From Nostoc sp. NMS9 (GTDB taxonomy: Bacteria > Cyanobacteriota > Cyanobacteriia > Cyanobacteriales > Nostocaceae), in NCBI RefSeq assembly GCF_017114995.1, contig NZ_JABXKL010000098.1, forward strand, positions 1 to 41,552: a stretch of 41,552 nucleotides of DNA, given 5' to 3'. Position 1 is the first letter of the stretch; the number at the start of each line of letters is the position of its first letter. Under the pieces are notes generated by a model that was not told the origin of the DNA, ran no database searches, and was given only the letters and a program-made list of their open reading frames with translations. The position numbers and the translations under genes were made by a program. Below are positions 15,188 to 23,200 of this stretch, piece after piece.

Positions 15188-16081
15188 TCACCTTTGCGCT
15201 AGCCAATCGACAATCTGGGCATTGACAACATCTGGAACCTCATCGTGAGGACAATGACCGGCATTGGGAATGGGAACAATTTTAATTTCTTTGCCATTCT
15301 CCCGCGCCTTTTCGTAAATCTTGGTCCCGGTAATTGGTGTCCAGGGATCGTCAGCACCCCAAATTACTAATAAAGGACGTTCTACTTTGGGCAAAAGTTC
15401 CTCTGGGCTTGGCCCAGGAGGCGCTGTGAGAATAGATGCGAAGACTTGTTGCGCTCCTGGATCGCAAGAGGGAGTATAAAGTAAATCAACTAATTCATCG
15501 GTGACAGCTTGGCGATCGCGGTAAACTTGATAGAGGGTGCGGCGAATTTGGGCTTTTTGGCGGATGCGGTTATAGACAAATTTACCTGTAATTGGCGATC
15601 GCACAAACCGATTAAAAGCTGCCATCACAATCCGTAGCGGTGGGTTCAATTCGTGAGGACGATGACTCAACCCACCCGCAGAGTTAATTAAAATACCACC
15701 AGCAGCAATTTCTGGATGTTCTACCAGTACTATTAAGCTCAAAAGTGCGCCAATAGAGTTGCCAATAAATACAGCAGGTTCTTGGATATGTGCTATGCAA
15801 AAATCTTTCAGCAGTTCCACCCAAACTTCTACACTGTAATCAATGGGCGCTTTATCGGAACCACCAAAACCCAAAAGGTCTATAGCAAATACCTGGTAGC
15901 CAGCATCAGCTAAAACTGGGATATTTTTGCGCCAGTGTCCAATGGAAGCGCCAAAGCCGTGAACCAGAACCAAAGGGCGTCCTGTACCCATGACAGTGTA
16001 CTGAATTTTGTAACCCTGCCAAGTCCAAAAGAATTTATCAAAGGCGTCTTGGGTTGCAAGCTGTTGTGTAGTTACAGTCAT
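15188..16081 (-). CDS. Alpha/beta-fold hydrolase
   Basis: 297 residues with a complete catalytic triad: nucleophile elbow FIGNSIGALLS (Ser about 110), acid in IWGADDPWTP and histidine in PNAGHCPHDE. The oxyanion-side motif LVHGFGASIGHWRKN and LLGFGGSDKAP are typical of the large cyanobacterial/chloroplast family that includes pheophytinase-like enzymes. A cap region (LSHRPHELNPPLRIVMAAF...) lies between strands. The length is usual for the family and no signal peptide is seen, so it is probably cytosolic. Substrate cannot be read from the sequence. ATG 16081 is preceded by a 265-bp gap with repeats. Confidence 0.92.
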   Translation of the reverse strand: MTVTTQQLATQDAFDKFFWTWQGYKIQYTVMGTGRPLVLVHGFGASIGHWRKNIPVLADAGYQVFAIDLLGFGGSDKAPIDYSVEVWVELLKDFCIAHIQEPAVFIGNSIGALLSLIVLVEHPEIAAGGILINSAGGLSHRPHELNPPLRIVMAAFNRFVRSPITGKFVYNRIRQKAQIRRTLYQVYRDRQAVTDELVDLLYTPSCDPGAQQVFASILTAPPGPSPEELLPKVERPLLVIWGADDPWTPITGTKIYEKARENGKEIKIVPIPNAGHCPHDEVPDVVNAQIVDWLAQR

Positions 16082-16211
16082 TATTAAGATTAATAAAGTC
16101 TTTCTTAAATATAGTAATGTTCTCTGACTTAAAATGAAGTCTGAACAAAATGCTATTTTGAAATCAGTCCCAGCTGAGTTAAAGTCCTTGCCCTATAACC
16201 TATTTTGAATT

Positions 16212-16260
16212 GGAGCGTACCCCTTTGGGGAAGCAAGCTACGCGCAGCGTCTCTAAGAGT
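16212..16260. repeat. Small dispersed repeat
   Basis: GCGTACCCCTTTGGGGAAGC followed by AAGCTACGCGCAGCGTCTC contains a CCCC-TTT-GGGG hairpin. This is a form I know to be widespread between Nostoc genes. It lies in the gap between the hydrolase and the third Uma2 gene. The rest of that gap (16082-16349) holds a CCCCTAAATTTATTTATGGGG hairpin-like stretch near 16298 and a TTTTGAA tandem. Confidence 0.6.
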
Positions 16261-16349
16261 TGCGACCATGACCGAAAACGACTCATGATACAAGCCCCTA
16301 AATTTATTTATGGGGATCATTAATTTGGAATTTTGAATTTTGAATTTTG

Positions 16350-16372
16350 AATTCGGAGCGAAGCGACGTGAC
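16350..16372 (+). promoter_or_regulatory. Repeated leader with Shine-Dalgarno and GTG start (third Uma2 gene)
   Basis: AATTCGGAGCGAAGCGAC immediately followed by GTGAC is identical to the minus-strand sequence at 10856-10878. GGAG (16355-16358) lies nine bases before GTG 16368. An upstream in-frame TTG at 16347 has no such site, which is why GTG 16368 is chosen. Confidence 0.75.
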
Positions 16373-17126
16373 CCTTTCTGCTAACCAACTCAAGACCGAA
16401 ATTATCTACCCCAGCTCTGATGGTAAACCAATGGCTGAGAGCGATCCAGCACGGGATTATCTAATTTATGCTGTAGAAGCCTTAGACATTTATTTCCAAG
16501 ACCGAAATGATGTTTACGTATCGGGGAATCTATTTGTTTACTACAAAAAGGGCATTCCTAGTGCTGTGATTGCTCCTGATGTCTTTGTGGTATTTGAGGT
16601 AGACAAGAAAAAGCGCCTCAGCTACAAGGTTTGGGAAGAAGGGGGTAAAGTCCCTAATTTTATATTGGAAATCACTTCTGCAAGCACCCAAGAAAACGAT
16701 GAAGAGGATAAACCCACGAAATATTCACTTTTAGGTGTGCAAGAGTATTTTCAGTATGACCCAACCGGAGATTACCTCAACCCACGACTAAAGGGTTCCT
16801 ATTTATTTGAGGGCAAATATCAACCGATTACATCCAACTTTTTACCCGATGGTGTCTCGTCTTTTCACAGTGAAGTATTGGGTTTAGACCTCAGATTGAT
16901 TGACGGAGAATTGCGGTTTTTTAACCCCCAAACTGGGAGAAAACTGTTAAGTCATAAAGAAACAGAACAAGCGCGACAAGAAGCAGAACAAGCGCGACAG
17001 GATGCAATACCTAGATTATTGGAATTAGGCTTGATAGAACAGATTGCCAGTACTCTTAGTTTATCGGTGGAAGAGGTGGTACTTATTTTATCGTTGGATC
17101 TGGGGAGACGGTTTTTAGAGGGATAG
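16368..17126 (+). CDS. Uma2-family (DUF820) putative PD-(D/E)XK nuclease, third copy
   Basis: 252 residues from GTG 16368. The Uma2 core is present: IAPDVFVVFEVDKKKR (core Asp), NFILEITSASTQENDEEDK, then KYSLLGVQEYFQYDP. The tail repeats EQARQEAEQARQDAIPRLLE and ends in a helix-turn-helix-like segment IASTLSLSVEEVV. It resembles the gene at 5585 throughout, including the opening IIYPSSDG, so the two are paralogues of one subgroup. It carries the same leader as the ATPase-WD40 gene. Function unknown. Confidence 0.88.
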   Translation: MTLSANQLKTEIIYPSSDGKPMAESDPARDYLIYAVEALDIYFQDRNDVYVSGNLFVYYKKGIPSAVIAPDVFVVFEVDKKKRLSYKVWEEGGKVPNFILEITSASTQENDEEDKPTKYSLLGVQEYFQYDPTGDYLNPRLKGSYLFEGKYQPITSNFLPDGVSSFHSEVLGLDLRLIDGELRFFNPQTGRKLLSHKETEQARQEAEQARQDAIPRLLELGLIEQIASTLSLSVEEVVLILSLDLGRRFLEG

Positions 17127-17248
17127 GTAAAAATTACTATAATTGAAATTATGATTACTGTGTGGTGAGAACGCAGTAGTAACCTCAATGCCTGCAAGAA
17201 AGCTGACATCATTGATAATGAAGGTAGACGTTATCTTCACATAAGTTT

Positions 17249-18028
17249 ATGTTTTTAACTTGGTTAGACAGCAACTCTTGGCTGCTGGAAATCGGCGGAA
17301 AACGAATATTAATTGACCCTTGGCTGGTTGGTTCGTTAATTTTCAGTAATTTGGATTGGTTATTTAAAGGGTCGCGATCGCAAAATCGCCCAATCCCAGA
17401 TAATATTGATTTGATTCTGCTGTCTCAGGGTTTAGAAGACCATGCACACCCACCAACGCTCAAGCTGTTAGATCGCAGCATCAAGGTTGTAGCTTCTCCC
17501 AATGCAGCTAAGGTAGTACAGCAGTTAGGCTACACCCAAGTTACAGTATTGGCTCATGGTGAAACTTTCACTTTAAATAATCAAATTGAGATCAAGGCTT
17601 TCCCCGGCTCTCCAATTGGTCCGACTCTGGTAGAAAATAGTTATCTCCTCAAAGAAGTGGAAAGTGGTTTAACTGTATACTACGAGCCTCACGGGTATCA
17701 TTCCCCAGAACTTCAGCAAGCTGCACCTATCGATGTAGTGATTACGCCGTTTATTGATATGACGCTACCTTTGCTTGGGCCGATTATTAAAGGACAAAAT
17801 AGTGCTTTAGAAGTAGTAAAATCATTACAGCCTAAAGTAATAATACCTACTGCGGCTGGTGGAGATGTGGCATTTGAAGGATTGCTAATGAAATTGATTC
17901 AGACTAAAGGAACTGCTGAGGAATTTCGCTCGTTATTAGAAAAAAACAATCTTTCGACACGGGTATTTCAGCCGAAACCAGGCGATCGCTTTGAACTACC
18001 ATTAGAAAAACGAGCATTAGCAATCTAA
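17249..18028 (+). CDS. Metallo-beta-lactamase-fold protein (UlaG-like, COG2220 type)
   Basis: 259 residues beginning MFLTWLDSNSWLLEIGGKRI with LIDPWLVG, the typical opening of UlaG/YycJ-like MBL-fold hydrolases. The metal-binding motif normally written HxHxDH reads SQGLEDHAH (about residue 54-62): the D and last H remain, but the first two histidines are replaced by Q and L. Later parts (YYEPHGYHSPE, DVVITPF, PTAAGGDVAFEG) follow the fold. It may bind one metal, use a shifted site, or be non-catalytic. ATG 17249 gives the canonical start. It is convergent with mscS across a palindromic terminator-like element. Confidence 0.85.
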   Translation: MFLTWLDSNSWLLEIGGKRILIDPWLVGSLIFSNLDWLFKGSRSQNRPIPDNIDLILLSQGLEDHAHPPTLKLLDRSIKVVASPNAAKVVQQLGYTQVTVLAHGETFTLNNQIEIKAFPGSPIGPTLVENSYLLKEVESGLTVYYEPHGYHSPELQQAAPIDVVITPFIDMTLPLLGPIIKGQNSALEVVKSLQPKVIIPTAAGGDVAFEGLLMKLIQTKGTAEEFRSLLEKNNLSTRVFQPKPGDRFELPLEKRALAI

Positions 18029-18036
18029 GTTGTACC

Positions 18037-18117
18037 TAGCCCTAGCGATTAATCGAGGTCTTCAACCCGCGCAGGCGGGTTTTGCCTATATAGCTGCGAC
18101 TTCTAATCGCCAGGGCT
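18037..18117. terminator. Palindromic repeat acting as likely bidirectional terminator
   Basis: An outer imperfect inverted repeat (AGCCCTAGCGATTAATCG on the left; CTAATCGCCAGGGCT, 18103-18117, on the right) encloses an inner perfect hairpin, AACCCGC-GCAG-GCGGGTT (18064-18081), followed by TTGCC. It fills the gap between convergent genes. The AACCCGCGCAGGCGGGTT core is a common Nostoc dispersed repeat. Confidence 0.7.
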
Positions 18118-19141
18118 AATTTTGTTCCATAGCTGAATTATCTTGTATATACACTTCTCTAATCGGAAAAGGAATTTGAATTCCTGCTTTCTGATAGCGT
18201 TTGTGTAATTTCTTAACAAATAGATGTTTACCCATACGCTGATCAAAATATTCACTTACCCGCATATAAAGCGTAAAATCTATACTAAAATCATTAAAAG
18301 TATGAAATCTGATATATGGTTCATTTTCTTTTAATTCCGGTGCAATTTCTTGCATAACTTCCTTGGCAACTTCTACAGTAACTTTTTCAACTTGTTCCAA
18401 ATCGCTATCATAACTTACACCAACATCCATTGTTAAAGTAATTTCTTTTGCAGGTAAATGATAATTTGTGAAAATTGCAGAAGACAACTTAGAATTAGGA
18501 ACAATGACAACATTATTGGAAATTTCTTTAATTGTTGTATTCCGCCAAGAAATATCTATTACATATCCCTCATGTCCAGCATCTAATTTCACATAGTCTC
18601 CGGTTCTAACTTGTTTAGAAATAATTAAGTAAAAACCAGAAAACAGATTTGCAAGTGTGTCTTGAAGTGCCAAACCAACTGCTAGACCACCAATACCTAA
18701 AGTCGTGACTATCGGTGTAATTTGAACACCTACCGTTTGCAAGATGATTAATGTTCCTAAAACTAAAACAGTAGTCTTAGCAAGGTTAGAGATTAGTGAT
18801 GTGGGAACTCCTTCTGCTCTGCGAATATATAAATTAAGAAATCCAGCAGTCAATTTGGCTAAGACTAAAGTTATTGAATACAGCAATGCCATCGTCAGAA
18901 TTTTTTGCAGTACGATCGCAATATCTGGCTTGAGGGGTGCGCTCAGAACTGCCCAAAAAAAACCGCCAATGACAAACCAAATAAAAGTCATGCGGTGCAG
19001 AGAGTAAAATATAATATTACCCCCGGCAATACGTTTATTATTAACGAATGTTTCCAGTTTTTTGAAGATAACTTTTTCACCAATTATTCCAGCCAGTAAG
19101 CCAGCTAAAATAAACACTATCGGTGTAATCCATTCCATCAT
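18116..19141 (-). CDS. Small-conductance mechanosensitive channel (MscS family)
   Basis: 341 residues. There are hydrophobic helices at about 5-25, 49-68, 79-98 and 117-135. The pore helix follows with the characteristic small-residue pattern TLGIGGLAVGLALQDTLANLFSGFYLII (about 143-170), then the beta domain (VRTGDYVKLDAGHEGYVIDI, TTIKEISNNVVIVPNSKL) and the C-terminal vestibule domain. It opens under membrane tension to release solutes on osmotic downshock. Length and order fit a standard MscS-like channel with one extra N-terminal helix. No partner genes; 107 bp separate its start from the divergent HDAC gene. Confidence 0.95.
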   Translation of the reverse strand: MMEWITPIVFILAGLLAGIIGEKVIFKKLETFVNNKRIAGGNIIFYSLHRMTFIWFVIGGFFWAVLSAPLKPDIAIVLQKILTMALLYSITLVLAKLTAGFLNLYIRRAEGVPTSLISNLAKTTVLVLGTLIILQTVGVQITPIVTTLGIGGLAVGLALQDTLANLFSGFYLIISKQVRTGDYVKLDAGHEGYVIDISWRNTTIKEISNNVVIVPNSKLSSAIFTNYHLPAKEITLTMDVGVSYDSDLEQVEKVTVEVAKEVMQEIAPELKENEPYIRFHTFNDFSIDFTLYMRVSEYFDQRMGKHLFVKKLHKRYQKAGIQIPFPIREVYIQDNSAMEQN

Positions 19142-19249
19142 ATCAATTTTAAATTTGGAATTTTAGATTTAGGATAACAGCATTTTTGCTGCGATTATGG
19201 CTAAATTTTACCTCGTTGTCGGATTAGCTGCTTGAGATTTTCTTCCCTT

Positions 19250-20167
19250 ATGGACTTGCCAATTATTTACCACCCAGATTACATTGCTCCCCTACCTGAA
19301 GGACATCGTTTCCCGATGTCTAAGTTCCGACAACTCTATGAATTGCTGTTAGCTGATGGTGTAGCCAATCAAGAACAATTTCACACTCCTGAACGTCCGC
19401 TACTAGAATTGATAGAGTTAGTCCATACCGCAAGCTATGTTCAAGCTTACTGTGAAGGAACCCTAGATCCCAAAGCACAGCGTCGCATTGGTTTGCCTTG
19501 GAGTCCAGCATTAGCAAATCGTACTTGTGTCGCAGTAGGCGGTACGATACTCACTGCGAAACTGGCGCTAAGTCAGGGTTTAGCCTGTAATACTGCTGGT
19601 GGAACTCATCATGCTTTTCCTAGTTATGGATCTGGTTTTTGTATTTTCAACGATTTAGCGATCGCTTGTCGCGTTTTACAAAAACTGGGACTCGTCCAAA
19701 AAATCCTAATTGTGGATTTGGATGTTCATCAAGGAGACGGCACCGCTTTTATTTTCCAAGACGACGACAGCGTTTTTACTTTCTCCATGCACTGCGAAGT
19801 CAATTTCCCCGGTACTAAACAAAACAGTGATTTGGATGTTCCTTTGCCAGTGGGAATGGAGGATGACGCCTATTTGCAAACCTTAGCCAGTTATTTAGCA
19901 GATTTATTATCTAAAGTCAAGCCAGACTTAGTATTTTATGATGCTGGTGTTGACCCTCATATAGGCGATCGCTTGGGCAAATTAGCCCTTACCGATGCTG
20001 GCATTTTTCGCCGGGAAATGCAGGTTTTAAGTACCTGTATGAGTAGCGGTTATCCAGTCGCCTGCGTCATTGGCGGTGGTTATGCTGATGATATGAAATC
20101 TTTAGTCTGGCGACACTCCTTGCTGCATCGCGCCGCCAGTGAAGTTTACCATCAGTACAAACTATAG
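19250..20167 (+). CDS. Histone deacetylase-like (HDAC family) amidohydrolase
   Basis: 305 residues from ATG 19250 (MDLPIIYHPDY). Zinc-hydrolase features are all present: the His-His pair in AGGTHHAFPSYGSGFCIFND, the Asp-x-His metal ligands in VDLDVHQGDGT, SMHCEVNFPG, the third metal Asp in YDAGVDPHIGDRLGKL and the glycine-rich GGGYADD with the transition-state region. Bacterial members deacetylate small amines or proteins; the cyanobacterial group resembles class IV HDACs. The true substrate is unknown. A TTG at 19232 is possible but adds six poorly conserved residues. Confidence 0.93.
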   Translation: MDLPIIYHPDYIAPLPEGHRFPMSKFRQLYELLLADGVANQEQFHTPERPLLELIELVHTASYVQAYCEGTLDPKAQRRIGLPWSPALANRTCVAVGGTILTAKLALSQGLACNTAGGTHHAFPSYGSGFCIFNDLAIACRVLQKLGLVQKILIVDLDVHQGDGTAFIFQDDDSVFTFSMHCEVNFPGTKQNSDLDVPLPVGMEDDAYLQTLASYLADLLSKVKPDLVFYDAGVDPHIGDRLGKLALTDAGIFRREMQVLSTCMSSGYPVACVIGGGYADDMKSLVWRHSLLHRAASEVYHQYKL

Positions 20168-20238
20168 TCATTTAGTGGGCAATACTATCCCAAATTGTAG
20201 AGTTTTAAACACTATTTTGTCGGCAAAGGAAGTACTGG

Positions 20239-23200
20239 ATGAACAACGGCAAACTCAGAATATACGAACTAGCAAAAGAATTTAATTTGGATAGCAAGAA
20301 GCTATTAGTAATTTGTGAAAAACTAAAAATTGCAGTTAAAAGCCATACTAGTGCAATCTCAGAATCTGATGCAGAACGCATTCGTGTAGCGATAAATAAA
20401 CTAACAGCAAAATCCTCGAAAACTAAAACAAACTCTGAAGATTGGGGCTATATCTTTATAGCTTCAGCAATTGATAGCTTTATCCGCCATCTTGAAGGTG
20501 AGGCTGCCTTGAAATCATATGCCGATTTTAGGGAGCGGCGCGATCGCGCCAATGAGTTAATGTATGAATGTGTCAGTAAAAAGCCTTCTCTATTTTATGT
20601 GCGTCGCAAAGGTGCAGGGAAAGAGGCAAGAGAAGAAATTTGGGATTTGACAATAGCAACGGACAGCGATGATTCTCCATTACCTACAAAACTTGAGAAG
20701 CTCAAAAAAACATTAGGATTTAGAGCAGCTGTATCAAAAGATGGACGCGGCGGTTTAAAAATACTTTCGGCTCAGTTATTACAACCCTCGCGGGGACACG
20801 CCGATAGCTATGCTATATCTTGTCGCTTGCGCTTGCTGCCTAATCATCAGCATCATCTGGACATTCCGCCGACGACATTGAAACGCATCGCAACCGCGCT
20901 AGTTTGTGGCGACCATGTGCCTACAGAAGATCAGCTGAAAGCTTGGAAAGCGTTTTTGCAAATTGAAGAAAAAATCGCTAAAGCGCGTCAATTTTGCGTG
21001 CGTTACGTAAGTCATAACTATAACTTTAAAAGGCGGATTAGTTTTGAAATTGATGTAGCCTCAGCCACCCTTGACGGTTTTTATCAAAATTCCCTCGATG
21101 TAGAAAACTTCTGGGAACGAGCAAGACGCACAAAAAACGAAGATTTAAAGCTTTTTGAAACTGCTCCTGTCGGCAAAAATTGGATTAGCGGTCGTCAGTT
21201 AGGGACTGTTGAAGAAGTTGACCCCAACCGTTGTATTATCAGCCTCAGATTAGAACGCGACTTAGCTGAATTCATGGCAACCGAGCGTTATAAGTTGCCA
21301 GATACAGGATTTTTGTGTTTTGAGGCAGTTGGTGATATTCAGCAGATTCAGCGCAAGAAAAAAGCTTTGGATGATTTGAATAATGGTTACACCCAAAATC
21401 CATACTTGGGCAACTTTTTATTCGATGCTTCTCAGGCTAGACAAATCAAAACAACTATCGAACTTCAACCACAAGATTTGTTATTATCTTCTGCTAATCC
21501 TGGTCAGAAAGCAGCAGTAGAAAAGGTACTTGCCGCGAAGGATCTTGTTCTCATCCAAGGGCCGCCAGGTACTGGTAAAACCACCGTAATTGCCGAGATT
21601 TGCTATCAAATTGCGCTTCGCGGTGGACGCACTCTAATTGCATCTCAAGCCAATTTAGCAGTAGATAACGCCCTGAGTCGATTAGTTCATAACCCAGTGA
21701 TTCGGGCTGTACGCAAGGGAAGAGCCGAAAAAGTTGGGGAAGAAGGACAGCCATTTTTAGAAGACCAAGTGATTGGCAGATGGCTAGAAAATACTGCCAC
21801 TGACTGTGAAAATAATCTGACTCAACGGCTGGAGAATATCAAAATTTTCAGTCAATTACTGGCATCATTACAAAGATTCACAGCCTACTTCCAAGCAGAG
21901 GAAGAATTTAATCAGCAACAAACTAAATTCAATAAAAATAAGGTAAAGCTAGAGGTAAACTTTCAAAATCAAGAAAAATCTTACAACGAAACTGTAGAAA
22001 AACATAACGAGGTTGAATCACTAATTGCAAAATTAAAAAATATATTAAATACTGCACCAAATATCAACTGGGAAGCTTCAGAAGTTACAGATTTTTTGCC
22101 ACTTCTTAAGCCCTACACAGAAGGTAACAGTTTAGTAGAAGAATTTTTAGCAAATGTTCGTCAAACCATCAAATATACTGATGAACTTGGCTTTGTGCGT
22201 CCGGTGCTTGGTGCTTTTGGTTTAGCGGCTTGGTTGCGTGAAACTGTAGCAAGAGAAATTTCTGGATTTAAAACTTCTTTGACTTATGCTCAAGAGGCAA
22301 GTAAAGCCATCTTAGAAGTTGCAGCATCAGTGGAGGTTGTCAAACAAAATTTCGCCTCGTTAAATCAGTTACAACCAGATTATCAGCAATATCTTACTAA
22401 ATTGCAAAATATACAACAAACAATCCAGATATGGCAAAACCGCCAACGGGAAATAGATTATATTATCTCAGCAGTTAAAGAATGGAAATCTACAGCACCT
22501 TCTCATCTCTATCAAACTTTGAAAGAATGTCATCAATCAGGTTTACCACTAACAGAAAATTTAGTTGATTTGCCGCTAGGTTTGTTGATGTTTGCTAATA
22601 CATTAAAACTACCAATAGTACCAAAAAGTTATAAAATTAACCTACCAGAATGGGAAGTATTAACAAAGGCGATCGCTTATGAAATAGACGGAGGTTTTAC
22701 TGACAGACGAGGTAAACAGCATAATTTTAGCTATTTTTTACAAGAAAATTTTAGTCAGATTCCAATGGTGCTATCAAAGAGCGATCGCACCCAATGGCAA
22801 GAAACCTATCAACAGTTCAATAACTATCAGCTACTCAACCCAAAACAGCGAAAATTACTGGTTGAAAATACCCAGGTTTTCTTAATTAGAATGCAACGGA
22901 CTTATGGTGCATCATGGGAATGGAATAAGATTGACTCTACTCTCACCTGCATTACACAAGAATTGCTAGATACTATCCTTGCAAATGCGCGTCAATGTGT
23001 TTTAAAAGTCAAAACTGAAACAGATCAACAACTTCAGTCTCTGCAACGACAATTAAATGAACTTCAAAAAAATGAAGTTAGCCAACAGCAAATATCCATT
23101 ACTCAAGCTGAGATAGAAAAAGCACAGCAGGATGCTAATTTCCAACTTGGACGGGTAATTAATATCTTGCAAGAACTTAATCAAAAAAATCTACCTTCTC

